DNA of 64,000 nucleotides from Trebonia sp964581815 (GTDB taxonomy: Bacteria; Actinomycetota; Actinomycetes; Streptosporangiales; Streptosporangiaceae), in contig CAZORE010000012.1 in assembly GCA_964581815.1 (NCBI GenBank), forward strand, positions 1-64,000, read 5' to 3'. Shown in pieces: positions 25,854-34,604 of the stretch. The notes below the pieces were generated by a model. The model searched no databases and had not been told where the DNA came from. It saw only the letters and a program-made list of their open reading frames with translations. A program made the translations under genes and the position numbers. Position 1 is the stretch's first letter. Each line of letters starts with the position of its first letter.

Positions 25854-26837
25854 ATGCAGGCTCTGGGTTTCGGTGGTAGGTCGCGGCGCCGGCTGCTGGC
25901 GACGACGGCGGTCGCGCTGCTCGGGTCGTTCATCGCGCTGCTGGCTCTAGCCGCGCCGGCCGCCAGCGCGAGTCCAGCCGGCGTCAGCCTGGCGGTCGGC
26001 ACGGTCGCGTGCACGTCGGCGTCACACCCGGCGGTGGCCGCCGCGCTCGCGCGTGACATCCAGGCGGCGCGGCGCGGCCGGTCCTCCACCGTGGCGGTAT
26101 GGGTCGACGATCCTGGTGCGGGGATCACCTGCTCGCTGAACGGGTCAGCGCAGTTCGACTCGGCCAGCATCGTGAAGGTGATCGTCCTCGGCGCGGTCCT
26201 GCGCAAGGCGCTCGAGCAGCACCGGTACCTGACCGCCGGCGAGACGGCCCTGCTGCGCGCGATGATCACCAAGTCCGACAACAACGCCGCGTCCACGCTG
26301 TGGGCCAGGCTCGGGCGGTCGTACCTGCAGCACTTCCTCAACCTCGCCGGGATGCGGGAGACCATTCTCGGGCCCGGCGGCTACTGGGGCCTGACTCAGG
26401 TCACCGCGCATGACGAGATGCTCCTGCTGCGGCTGCTGCTTGAGTCCAACGCGGTGCTCTCCAGCGGTTCCCGCGCCTACGCGCTCGGCCTGATGTCCCA
26501 GGTCATTTCGTCCCAGCGGTGGGGGGTCCCGGCGGGCGCGCCGCGCACCGTCACCGTCCACGTGAAGAACGGATGGCTGCCGCTCGCCACTCACGGCTGG
26601 CGCATCAACAGCATCGGCGGCTTCACCTGGCCCACGGGCTGGTACAGCATCGTTGTGCTCTCCATGGACAACCCGACCATGGCCTACGGGATCACGACCG
26701 TCGAGGCCATCGCCAAAGTCATCCACCACGACCTGAACCCGGCGGTGACGTCCGTCATCCCCCTGTCCACGCCGAGCCCGGTCTGGGGGACGCCGGATGA
26801 ACGGATCCCGGCACCGTTACCGATGGGCCGGCCGTAA
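25854..26837 (+). CDS. Secreted class A beta-lactamase-fold serine hydrolase
   Basis: A 327-residue protein with a Sec signal peptide (~1-40, ending APAASAS). The active-site set is SxxK (Ser105-Lys108), SDN (141-143) and KNG in place of KTG (238-240). The usual omega-loop Glu (ExxLN) is not seen; that region reads ETILGPGGYWGLTQ. This suggests a DD-peptidase-like or non-hydrolysing relative rather than a true beta-lactamase. GGGAGG lies 7 bp before the ATG. It ends convergent with the GH18 gene. Confidence 0.85.
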   Translation: MQALGFGGRSRRRLLATTAVALLGSFIALLALAAPAASASPAGVSLAVGTVACTSASHPAVAAALARDIQAARRGRSSTVAVWVDDPGAGITCSLNGSAQFDSASIVKVIVLGAVLRKALEQHRYLTAGETALLRAMITKSDNNAASTLWARLGRSYLQHFLNLAGMRETILGPGGYWGLTQVTAHDEMLLLRLLLESNAVLSSGSRAYALGLMSQVISSQRWGVPAGAPRTVTVHVKNGWLPLATHGWRINSIGGFTWPTGWYSIVVLSMDNPTMAYGITTVEAIAKVIHHDLNPAVTSVIPLSTPSPVWGTPDERIPAPLPMGRP

Positions 26838-26853
26838 CTGACGGAACGGCGTA

Positions 26854-26889
26854 GCGGGCGCCCGTGCTGCCGCTGACACGGGCACCCGC
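26854..26889. terminator. Bidirectional terminator
   Basis: 13-bp arms (GCGGGCGCCCGTG / CACGGGCACCCGC, one G-T-type mismatch) around a 10-nt loop, between the convergent serine hydrolase and chitinase genes. Confidence 0.6.
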
Positions 26890-26902
26890 AGTATGAGCGG
26901 CG

Positions 26903-28228
26903 TCAGCAGGCGCCGTCGTTGTTCCACGCGCCCGAGGGACCGCCTGGCACCTCGTTGTAGTTCCACTGGTTGGCGGTCCACTTACCGCCGCCGTAGGACA
27001 CGACATTGCCCGAAACGTAGGCCGTGCTCGATGACCAGGCGGCGGCCGTGCAGGAGCCCGTCGTCGGCGTGGGAGTCGGAGTCGGGCTCGATGTCGGGCT
27101 TGTTGTCGGGGTCGGGGTCGGGGTCGGCTCCGTCACCGGCGCGCTCTTGGCGAAGGCGACCGTGTAGGCGGTGAAGTCCCACGAGTTCTGCGTCACGCTA
27201 CTGCACTCGCTCGACAGGTTGCCGTTGTTGCCCGGCGGGTTGCACTGACGGTCGCGGTTGACCGACCAGAACGTGTACCGGCCGAGACCGACGCTCTGCG
27301 CGAAGCTGAGCACCGTCTGGAAATCGCTCTGGTAGAAGTACTCGGCGGAGTCGGTGCGGCCGTTCATGCCGGAGAAGCCCTCGTGCGCATACGCCTGCGA
27401 ACTGCTCCACCCGAACGTGCTCGCCAGCTGCGCGTTGAAGTCCTGCAGCGCGGTGACCTGAGACGTACCGCCGTTGAAGCCGCCGTCGAACGGCATGATG
27501 GTGTAATCGTCGGGCGTGAAGCCGAGCGTCTTGGCCTCGCCGAGCAACTGCTGCCCGAAGTAGTTGGCCCCGGTTGCGGTGGACGGGATCGTGACCGAGG
27601 TGAACAGGCCCGGGTTGTTCCGCTGCAGGATCTGCGCCGCGCCCAGTTCATTAGCGATCGCGGCGGAGTTCTCGATCTCCGGTTCCTCAAGGTCGAAGTC
27701 CATCGCGTGCAGCCCGTACGCATTGATGACCTGCTGGTAGGCGGCCGCGGTGGCGGCGGCGGTCCCGCAGACCTGGCCGAGCTTGGTCCCGTTGTAGCCG
27801 CCTGCGGACACGATCACGTCGCCGCCGTCGGAACGCACCTCGTTGATGACCGCGGCCACCTGGGTATCGCCGGACACCGGGTCGGTCCCGTTCCATGCCG
27901 GGACGCAGCCGCCGTCCGCCAGGATGAACGCCATTTCGAATGCCTTCTGGCCGGTGGCCGCCATGACCGTACCGAGATCGGGGGCGTTCGGATCGAGCAC
28001 GCTGTAGTACGGCGCGGACTCGTACCAGTTGGCGGAGAGCGCAGAGTCCGCGGTCAGGATCGCCGCCTGGCGCGCTTGACCCGAGGCGGGAGAGTTTCCC
28101 AAGGTCGCGACCGCCGCGGCCGCGCCGACGACCGCAAGCAGCGCCGCACCCGTCGTCGCGATCGCCGTGCGCACCCTTCGCCGCCTGCTCCTGGCGCTGC
28201 GGGGTGGTTCCAGTACGGCGTGATCCAT
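26903..28228 (-). CDS. Secreted GH18 chitinase with CBM5/12
   Basis: A 441-residue secreted enzyme. A long twin-Arg-like basic N-terminus and signal segment (~1-50) precede the GH18 barrel (~55-365), with the catalytic motif DFDLEEPE (Asp177, Asp179, Glu181 in the DxDxE pattern). A Pro-Thr linker (~370-393) leads to a C-terminal chitin-binding CBM5/12 with the AW...Y..G..V.Y.G..W pattern. The barrel is of the bacterial chitinase/lysozyme-like subgroup. AGGAGG lies 4 bp before the ATG. It is divergent from a GH16 enzyme, suggesting joint polysaccharide breakdown. Confidence 0.9.
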   Translation of the reverse strand: MDHAVLEPPRSARSRRRRVRTAIATTGAALLAVVGAAAAVATLGNSPASGQARQAAILTADSALSANWYESAPYYSVLDPNAPDLGTVMAATGQKAFEMAFILADGGCVPAWNGTDPVSGDTQVAAVINEVRSDGGDVIVSAGGYNGTKLGQVCGTAAATAAAYQQVINAYGLHAMDFDLEEPEIENSAAIANELGAAQILQRNNPGLFTSVTIPSTATGANYFGQQLLGEAKTLGFTPDDYTIMPFDGGFNGGTSQVTALQDFNAQLASTFGWSSSQAYAHEGFSGMNGRTDSAEYFYQSDFQTVLSFAQSVGLGRYTFWSVNRDRQCNPPGNNGNLSSECSSVTQNSWDFTAYTVAFAKSAPVTEPTPTPTPTTSPTSSPTPTPTPTTGSCTAAAWSSSTAYVSGNVVSYGGGKWTANQWNYNEVPGGPSGAWNNDGAC

Positions 28229-28591
28229 CGTTCCTCCTGGAGGGTCAAGGTGTGTTCCCCCGAGGCGTTCCGTTACCCAGAATTAAATAACAAAGTTTCT
28301 TAATAATTAAGTGGCGGAACCTTAAATCCTGCTTAAGCCGACGGCCCCATCGGTCCCGCCGACCGCGAAAACCCCTGCCGCAACGCCACCCGCCGCAAGC
28401 GGTGCCTGCCGGGCACCGGAATTGGACGGGTGGCACCTGCTCCGTTCTGGAGACTGTCGATGGAGCATGGGGATTTACGTTTTTTTACGGCTCAGCTTAT
28501 TGACGCAGGGAAAACGTAACGTTACGTTCCTCGGCAAATAGGAAGGTTTCCTATCTAAAACCCCTGGAGCGGGGGTAAGGAGTCCGGGTAC
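28229..28591. promoter_or_regulatory. Divergent promoter region of GH18 and GH16 genes
   Basis: 363 bp without a gene. The GH18 side is AT-rich (28280-28330) and holds the hyphenated palindrome CTTAATAATTAAG (28299-28311). The GH16 side holds the 16-bp palindrome at 28513 and another dyad, ATAGGAA/TTCCTAT (28538-28554). Confidence 0.6.
28513..28528. promoter_or_regulatory. 16-bp CG-centred palindrome, candidate operator
   Basis: AACGTAACGTTACGTT is a perfect palindrome centred on CG, 64 bp before the GH16 start. Size and centre fit LacI-family operators that control glycosidases. Confidence 0.55.
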
Positions 28592-29980
28592 ATGCCTGGC
28601 GTATCGGAACGCGTCACGGGTATCTGCAAGCGCGCCACAAGGTGGCGCCTGAGAGGCGGGCTGGCACTCGCCATCATCGCGCCGGTCATCGCGGTGACGG
28701 GGGCCACCGTCCCCGCCGCCTCGGCGCTCGCCGCGCCGGCGGCCGCCACGTCGGCGGCTGCTGTCGCGGCGCCGGCCACCGTCCCTGGGCCGCCTTCGGG
28801 CTGGTCCACCGTCTTCAGCGACGACTTCAACGGCGCGTCCGGGTCCGGCGTGGACTCGCAATGGATGTACGACACCGGGCCAGGCTCGAGCTTCGGCACC
28901 GGCGAAATCGAGACGATGACCAACTCGACAAGCAACGTGTACCAAGACGGCAACGGCAACCTCAACGTCAGGGCCATCGGCAGCGGCAACTCGTGGACGT
29001 CCGGCCGCGTCCAGACCACCAGCGCCAACGTCGGCGCGCCCGCGGGCGGGCAACTGGAAGTCACCGCCTCCATCCAGCAGCCGGCTGGCGGCCTTGGCTA
29101 CTGGCCCGCGTTCTGGATGCTCGGTCCTGGCCAGTGGCCGGAAAACGGTGAGATCGACATCATGGAGGACGTCAACTCGCTATCCGAGGTCTCCGGAACC
29201 GTCCACTGCGGCACCGACCCGGGCGGGCCGTGCAACGAGCCGAACGGCGTCGGCAGCGGGCTACGCTCGTGTTCCGGCTGCCAGTCCGGTTACCACACCT
29301 ACACGATGATCCTCAACCGGACGAACACCTCCGCGGAGTCGATCACCTTCTACCTGGACGGCAGCTCCTACTTCACCGTGACCGAGGCCCAGGTCGGCAC
29401 GGCGACGTGGCAGGCGGCGTTCGATCACAACCTGTCCATCATCCTTGACCTGGCGATGGGCGGCGGCTATCCGAACGGAGTCTGCGGCTGCACCTCACCG
29501 ACCAGTTCGACGACCTCCGGCGGCACGATGAGCGTGGCCTACGTGGCCGCGTACTCGACCAGCAGCAGCAGCGGTGGCGGCGGTGGCGGCGGAAGCGGCA
29601 CCGGTCCCGTCACCGGCTACAACGGCCTGTGCCTGGACGTCCGCGGAGCGAACTCCGCCAATTTCACGCCCGTCCAGGTGTACACCTGCAACGGGACCAA
29701 CGCCCAGCAGTGGACCGTGGTCCAGGCCGGCAGCACCCTGCACGCGCTCGGCAAGTGCCTGGACATCAACGGCGGCGGCACCGCCGACGGGACCACCGTG
29801 GACCTGTACGACTGCAATTCAACCGGCGCGCAAGTCTTCATCCCCCAGTCCAACGGAAGCCTTTACAACCCGCAATCGAACAAGTGCCTCGACGACACCA
29901 ACTTCGGCGGCTCCGGCACCCAGCTGCAGATCTGGGACTGCACGGCCGGCGACGCCGCCCAGGTGTGGCACCTGCCTTAA
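28592..29980 (+). CDS. Secreted GH16 endo-glucanase with ricin-type lectin domain
   Basis: A 462-residue protein. A signal peptide (~1-50) precedes the GH16 jelly-roll (~70-320) with the catalytic motif GEIDIMED (nucleophile Glu187, acid/base Glu192). A Ser/Gly linker leads to a C-terminal ricin B/CBM13 domain (~340-462) with GLCLDV, QQW and the NKCLDD repeats. GH16 enzymes of this type cleave beta-1,3 or mixed-linkage glucans, such as fungal walls. Together with the divergent chitinase this looks like a mycolytic pair. AAGGAG precedes the ATG by 9 bp. Confidence 0.92.
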   Translation: MPGVSERVTGICKRATRWRLRGGLALAIIAPVIAVTGATVPAASALAAPAAATSAAAVAAPATVPGPPSGWSTVFSDDFNGASGSGVDSQWMYDTGPGSSFGTGEIETMTNSTSNVYQDGNGNLNVRAIGSGNSWTSGRVQTTSANVGAPAGGQLEVTASIQQPAGGLGYWPAFWMLGPGQWPENGEIDIMEDVNSLSEVSGTVHCGTDPGGPCNEPNGVGSGLRSCSGCQSGYHTYTMILNRTNTSAESITFYLDGSSYFTVTEAQVGTATWQAAFDHNLSIILDLAMGGGYPNGVCGCTSPTSSTTSGGTMSVAYVAAYSTSSSSGGGGGGGSGTGPVTGYNGLCLDVRGANSANFTPVQVYTCNGTNAQQWTVVQAGSTLHALGKCLDINGGGTADGTTVDLYDCNSTGAQVFIPQSNGSLYNPQSNKCLDDTNFGGSGTQLQIWDCTAGDAAQVWHLP

Positions 29981-29987
29981 CCCCCAG

Positions 29988-30022
29988 CCCCGGTGCAGCA
30001 GGGCAGCCCTGCTGCACCGGGG
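29988..30022 (+). terminator. Terminator hairpin after the GH16 gene
   Basis: Perfect 16-bp arms CCCCGGTGCAGCAGGG / CCCTGCTGCACCGGGG with a 3-nt loop, 7 bp after the stop; no U-tract. Confidence 0.75.
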
Positions 30023-30162
30023 CGCTCGCCGTGAGGCGGTCCAGCGCATCCTGCCGCGCGGGCCGAACAGATTGTCGTCTCAACAGATGGGTTTAACCGG
30101 GAATATAGCGCCTGGCCGGGATGCTTGGGGATGTAGGAGCGTTCTGGAGGAGGCGTAACGTC

Positions 30163-31266
30163 ATGCCGGTCGAGTTCCTTGGGATCGCCGCGACCAACGA
30201 CGGCTCGGAGGTCAGCGCCCGGTCCGGGCCGGCCTTCGACCGGGAGTACACGCTGCGGCTCGCGCGGGCGCATGAGGAGAACGGCTGGGACCGGGTCCTG
30301 TTCGCCTACGGCTCCGGCAGCCCTGACCCGAACATCGGGGCCGCCTACATCGCGAGCAAGACCGAGAAGCTGCAACTGCTGCTCGCGCACCGGCCGAACG
30401 TTTCCTACCCGACGTTCGCGGCCAAGACCTTCGCCACCGTCGACCAGGTCAGCAACGGGCGGATGACCGTGCACTTCATCACCGGGGGCACCGACCACGA
30501 GCAGCAGCGCGAGGGCGACTACCTGACCAAGGACGAGCGGTACGAGCGGACCCGTGAGTGCATGCAGATCGTGAAGAAGGCGTGGACCTCGCGGGAGCCC
30601 TTCGACTACGAAGGCAAGCACTACAAGTTCGCCGACTTCGTCAGCGACGTGTTCCCGGCACAGCAGCCCCGGCCGAGGCTGTCGTTCGGCGGCTCCTCCC
30701 CCGCCGCCTACCAGGCGGGCGGCGCCGAGGCCGACATCTACTGCCTGTGGGGCGAGCCGCTGGCGCGGACCGCCGAGCAGATCGAGTCGGTGCGGCAGGC
30801 CGCGAAGCTGGCGGGCCGCACCGACACGCCCAAGATCCAGGTGGCGTTCCGCCCGATCATCGCGCCAACGGAGGCGCAGGCCTGGGAGAAGGCCCGCGAC
30901 ATCGTCGCGCGCATCGAGGACCGGGTGCGGGCAGGCAACGGGGCGCTGACCCGCCGCCGCTCCGTCAGCAACCCAGAGAACACCGGATCGCAGCGGCTGA
31001 TCGCGATCGCCGAGGAAGGCGAGCGGTTCGACCGGGCGCTGTGGACCAGGACCGCCGCCGCGACCGGCGGTGCGGGCAACTCCAATGCGCTGGTCGGGAC
31101 GCCGGAGACCGTCGCGCAGGCGATCCTCGACTACATCGACCTCGGCGTCGACATCATCTCGATGCGCGGTTACGACCTGCGGCAGGACGCGATCGACGTG
31201 GGCCAGCAGGTCATCCCGATCGTCCGCGAGGAGGTCGCGAAGCGCGACGCGGCCCTGGCCCGCTGA
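30163..31266 (+). CDS. LLM-class flavin-dependent monooxygenase (SsuD-like)
   Basis: About 367 residues of the luciferase-like (beta/alpha)8 family, in the alkanesulfonate monooxygenase branch. It has TFAAKTFATVDQVSNGRMTVHFITGG and the SFGGSSPAAYQAGGAEADIYCLWGEP region that contacts FMN. The family uses FMNH2 from a separate reductase to cleave C-S bonds of sulfonates. The ATG at 30163 follows GGAGGAGG. It is followed 6 bp later by an SfnB/DszC-like gene. The first enzyme of the organosulfur island; substrate unknown. Confidence 0.88.
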   Translation: MPVEFLGIAATNDGSEVSARSGPAFDREYTLRLARAHEENGWDRVLFAYGSGSPDPNIGAAYIASKTEKLQLLLAHRPNVSYPTFAAKTFATVDQVSNGRMTVHFITGGTDHEQQREGDYLTKDERYERTRECMQIVKKAWTSREPFDYEGKHYKFADFVSDVFPAQQPRPRLSFGGSSPAAYQAGGAEADIYCLWGEPLARTAEQIESVRQAAKLAGRTDTPKIQVAFRPIIAPTEAQAWEKARDIVARIEDRVRAGNGALTRRRSVSNPENTGSQRLIAIAEEGERFDRALWTRTAAATGGAGNSNALVGTPETVAQAILDYIDLGVDIISMRGYDLRQDAIDVGQQVIPIVREEVAKRDAALAR

Positions 31267-31272
31267 GCCGTC

Positions 31273-32523
31273 ATGGCCGTCGTACCCGGCACTGAAGCTC
31301 CGCCGTCTCTCGGAGCGGGTGCCGTCAGCATCCCGGCGATCCAGACGGCCGACGAAGCGGTCAGAGCGGCCGGCGAGTACGCGGAGTCGATCGCCGCCGG
31401 GGTGATCGAGCGGGACCGGTCGGGGAGCGTCCCGGTGGCCGAGCTGGCGGCGCTGGACGCCAGCGGGCTGCTGGCGATCACCGTGCCGCGCGCGCACGGC
31501 GGGCCGGAGCTCGGCGCGCCGGTGCTCGCGGAGGTGATCCGGGTCATCGCCGCGGTCGACCCGGCGATCGCGCAGGTTCCGCAGGCGCATTTCCTGTTCA
31601 CCGACGTGCTCGCCGTGCTGGGGACGGCCGGGCAGCGGGAGCGGCTGTTCGCGGAGGTGCTTGACGGCGGCCGGCTGGCCGGCGCGCAGGCGGAGCGCGG
31701 CGGCCAGCACGCGCAGGACCTCAAGACGCGGCTGTACCGCGACGCGAGCGGCGGCCTGCGGCTGTCCGGCGCCAAGTACTACGCCACCGGGTCGCACACC
31801 GCCCGCTGGCTCGGGGTCACCGCGCTTGATGAGGCCGGGCAGCTGGCGCTGGCATTCGTCCGGCGGGACGCACCCGGGGTCACCCTCGGTACCGACTGGA
31901 ACGTGATGGGCCAGCGGGCCACGGTCAGCGGGTCCGCGGTCTTCGCGGACGTGCCGGCGGACCCGGCGCTCGTACTCCCCTACACCGCCGCGTTCGCGGT
32001 GCCGCAGCAGCTTGGCGCGCGCACCCAGCTGGTGCACGCCGCGATCCAGGCCGGCATCGCCGGCGGGGCGCTGCGGGACGCGGGCTCGTTCGTGCGGGAC
32101 AAGGCACGGCCGTTCTTCGAGGCGGCCCGGGCCGGACTGGCCGACACCGCAAGCCGCGACCCGCACACGATCCACCGCTACGGTGAGCTCGCCACCCGGG
32201 TCAGCGCCGCCGAGGCGCTGCTCGCCCGGGCCGCCGCCGTGCAGCAGTCGGTCGGCCTGGTGCCGGCCGACGCGCAGGCGGCGGCCACAGGCACGCTGGC
32301 GGTCGCGCAGGCAAAGGCGTTCGCCAGCGAGGTCGCGGCCGAGGTGACCACGGAGATCTTCTCGCTCAGCGGCACGAGTGCCGCGGACGAGCGGTACGAC
32401 CTGTCCAGGCACTGGCGCAACGCGCGCACCCATGCCAGCCACGACCCCGTGTCATGGAAGTACCACCACGTGGGGAACTTCCTGCTCAATGACGTGCTGC
32501 CGCCTAACCACGGGCAGCTCTGA
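31273..32523 (+). CDS. SfnB/DszC-like acyl-CoA dehydrogenase-fold flavoprotein
   Basis: A 416-residue protein with the acyl-CoA dehydrogenase fold, in the group that contains SfnB (sulfone/sulfur acquisition) and DszC (dibenzothiophene monooxygenase). Its C-terminal signature is LSGTSAADERYDLSRHWRNARTHASHDPV, and it lacks the catalytic Glu of true dehydrogenases. Members act as FMNH2-dependent monooxygenases oxidising sulfur compounds. It is coupled to the upstream SsuD-like gene (6 bp gap), so S-oxidation followed by C-S cleavage is a reasonable model. Confidence 0.85.
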   Translation: MAVVPGTEAPPSLGAGAVSIPAIQTADEAVRAAGEYAESIAAGVIERDRSGSVPVAELAALDASGLLAITVPRAHGGPELGAPVLAEVIRVIAAVDPAIAQVPQAHFLFTDVLAVLGTAGQRERLFAEVLDGGRLAGAQAERGGQHAQDLKTRLYRDASGGLRLSGAKYYATGSHTARWLGVTALDEAGQLALAFVRRDAPGVTLGTDWNVMGQRATVSGSAVFADVPADPALVLPYTAAFAVPQQLGARTQLVHAAIQAGIAGGALRDAGSFVRDKARPFFEAARAGLADTASRDPHTIHRYGELATRVSAAEALLARAAAVQQSVGLVPADAQAAATGTLAVAQAKAFASEVAAEVTTEIFSLSGTSAADERYDLSRHWRNARTHASHDPVSWKYHHVGNFLLNDVLPPNHGQL

Positions 32524-32628
32524 GCAGCCGGACCTCTGCCGGGGCTAGCGACCGCGGGCCCGCAGGACGATGCCGTGCGCGCAAGATCGGTACGGGGGTC
32601 GGCCGTGCCGCGCCATAATGTCGATTAG

Positions 32629-32646
32629 TCCTATCGGAATAGTACG
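32629..32646. promoter_or_regulatory. CTAT/ATAG dyad upstream of ABC transporter
   Basis: GTCCTATCGGAATAGTAC has arms GT.CTAT / ATAG.AC. Related CTAT/ATAG strings precede several other units of the sulfur island. Confidence 0.4.
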
Positions 32647-32688
32647 ATATATGATCTCACCAGCCGCGAGAGCTTGCCCGATAAGGCC

Positions 32689-32728
32689 GGGTACCTGGAC
32701 GTTCGCACGATAAGCACGTCAAGTACCC
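32689..32728 (+). promoter_or_regulatory. Structured leader hairpin before ABC transporter
   Basis: Nested stems GGGTAC/GTACCC and GACGT/ACGTC enclose a 13-nt loop. GATAAG occurs just before the stem and again in the loop. It ends 49 bp before the start codon. It matches no riboswitch class I can recognise by eye. Confidence 0.4.
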
Positions 32729-32777
32729 AGGCCCGTGCGCTACTCTGGCGCGCGATCACAGAGAGGGCACTCGCTCC

Positions 32778-33716
32778 ATGAGGCAGACAAACCACCTGAG
32801 ACACGCCACGCAGACGGGACGCAAGGTGCTAGCAGTGAGTGCTGCTGCCGCCATGGTGAGCCTTGCCACCGCGTGCGCGAGCATCTCGTCATCGGGCAGC
32901 AGTGGCACCAGCGGCGGCGGCGCCGCCAGCGCGGCCGGCAGCGCCACGGCCTCGGCGGCCGCCTGCTCCAATGCCGCTATCCAGCCCGACCTGTACGCCA
33001 AGGGCCAGCTCACCGTCGCGACCGATTCCCCGGCCTACTCACCATGGTTCGCCGGCAACAAGCCGGCCAACGGCCAGGGCTACGAATCGGCCGTCGCCTA
33101 CGCGGTCGCCGCCCAGCTCGGGTTCAGCAAGTCACAGGTCAAGTGGGTGGTCGAGCCCTTCGACAGCTCGTACGCGCCGGGGCCGAAGAAGTTCGACTTC
33201 GACGTCAACGAGATCTCCTACAGCGCGCAGCGGGCCCAGGCAGTCTCGTTCTCCGACTCCTACTACGACGTCCAGCAGTCCCTGGTCGCGCTCAAGGGGT
33301 CCTCGATCGTGAACGCGCACTCCCCCGCCGACCTCAAGGGCTACGTCTTCGGCGACCAGATCGGCTCGACCAGCCTGGAGTACATCACCTCCGCGATCCA
33401 GCCGACGCAGACGCCGAAGGTGTTCAACACCCTCAACGACGTCGCCCAGGCCCTGGCGACCAAGCAGATCGCGGCGCTCGTGGCGGACACCCCGACCGCG
33501 CAGTACATCACCTCCTCTGCTGAGATCAAGAACTCGGTCCTGGTGGGCCAGTTCCCGTCCACCGGCGATCACTTCGGCCTGCTGTTCAGCAAGGGCAACC
33601 CGCTGGTGCCCTGCGTCAACCAGGCACTCGCCACGCTGAAGTCCAACGGCACGCTGGCCGCGCTGCAGAAGAAGTACCTGCAGATTTACCTGGCTGTCCC
33701 GACCATCAAGCCGTAA
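32778..33716 (+). CDS. ABC transporter substrate-binding lipoprotein (family 3)
   Basis: A 312-residue lipoprotein with lipobox LATAC (Cys33) and a Ser/Gly/Ala spacer. A family 3 amino-acid binding fold follows (ATDSPAYSPWF, FDVNEISYSAQRAQAVSFSDSYYDVQQSLV, GLLFSKGNPLVPCVNQAL). The family binds polar amino acids, including cystine. The stop directly abuts the permease GTG. Its place after sulfur genes favours a sulfur-containing amino acid, by inference only. Confidence 0.9.
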   Translation: MRQTNHLRHATQTGRKVLAVSAAAAMVSLATACASISSSGSSGTSGGGAASAAGSATASAAACSNAAIQPDLYAKGQLTVATDSPAYSPWFAGNKPANGQGYESAVAYAVAAQLGFSKSQVKWVVEPFDSSYAPGPKKFDFDVNEISYSAQRAQAVSFSDSYYDVQQSLVALKGSSIVNAHSPADLKGYVFGDQIGSTSLEYITSAIQPTQTPKVFNTLNDVAQALATKQIAALVADTPTAQYITSSAEIKNSVLVGQFPSTGDHFGLLFSKGNPLVPCVNQALATLKSNGTLAALQKKYLQIYLAVPTIKP

Positions 33717-34604
33717 GTGACCGAGCCGCCTCTTGACCTCACGCGGCGCGGCCCCCGCCTGCTCGGCGGGGGCCGCGGCCGTAATGATGCCCGCGGTGCA
33801 GCGCTGTCGACCGCGAGCACGGTGGCCGTCATCGCCGTCATCGCCGCCCTGTTCCTGCTCGCTCCGGGCAGCGCGCAGGTCCGGCACACCTTCTTCAGCC
33901 CGCCGGACCTGTGGCAATCCCTGATTGGCGACCCGGCGAAGGGCTACTACAGCGTCGGCGCGGCCATCTGGCTCAACATCCGGATGTTCCTCGTCGCCGA
34001 GGTCCTCATCCTGGCCTTCGGCCTCCTGCTGGCGATCGTCCGGCAGTCGACCGGGCCGGTCATGCTGCCGCTGCGCGTCGTCGCCCTGCTCTACGTGGAC
34101 GTCTTCCGCGGGATACCGACGCTCCTGGTCATCTACGCGGTGGGCTTCGGCCTGCCCGCGCTGAGCCTCACCGTCGTCTCCACCCAGGACCCCGCCGTGT
34201 ACGGGGTGATCGCGCTCGTGCTGTCGTACTCGGCGTACGTATGCGAGGTCTACCGCGCCGGGATCAACTCGGTGCCGCTGGCCCAGGTCAGCGCCGCCCG
34301 TTCGGTCGGGCTCACACAGCCCCAGGCGATGCGGCACGTGATCCTACCGCAGGCGGTCCGCACCGTCATCCCGGCGCTGCTGAACGACTTCATCAGCCTG
34401 CAGAAGGACACCGCGCTCGTGTCCGTGCTCGGCTCGATCGAGGCCAACCGCGCCGCGGAGATCTACAGCGCCACGGTGTTCAACTACTCCTCCTACGTGG
34501 TGGCCGCGGTACTGTTCCTCATCCTGACGATCCCGCTGGCCCGGTTCACCGACCACCTGATCGCGCGCGACCGCGCCCGGCGCCTGGCCGGCGGTGCCCG
34601 GTGA
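33717..34604 (+). CDS. Polar amino acid-type ABC permease
   Basis: A 295-residue protein with ~6 membrane helices and the HisM/EAA loop (SAARSVGLTQPQAMRHVILPQA). It starts at a GTG immediately after the binding-protein stop and overlaps the ATPase start as GTGA. It has an N-terminal extension of ~35 residues. It is the only permease of the system, so it is probably a homodimer. Confidence 0.92.
   Translation: MTEPPLDLTRRGPRLLGGGRGRNDARGAALSTASTVAVIAVIAALFLLAPGSAQVRHTFFSPPDLWQSLIGDPAKGYYSVGAAIWLNIRMFLVAEVLILAFGLLLAIVRQSTGPVMLPLRVVALLYVDVFRGIPTLLVIYAVGFGLPALSLTVVSTQDPAVYGVIALVLSYSAYVCEVYRAGINSVPLAQVSAARSVGLTQPQAMRHVILPQAVRTVIPALLNDFISLQKDTALVSVLGSIEANRAAEIYSATVFNYSSYVVAAVLFLILTIPLARFTDHLIARDRARRLAGGAR

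Noticed and set aside
29977..32442. 821-codon minus-strand frame opposite the SsuD-like and SfnB-like genes
   Set aside because: No recognisable domain; composition is that of antisense high-GC DNA, while the plus-strand genes have clear motifs.
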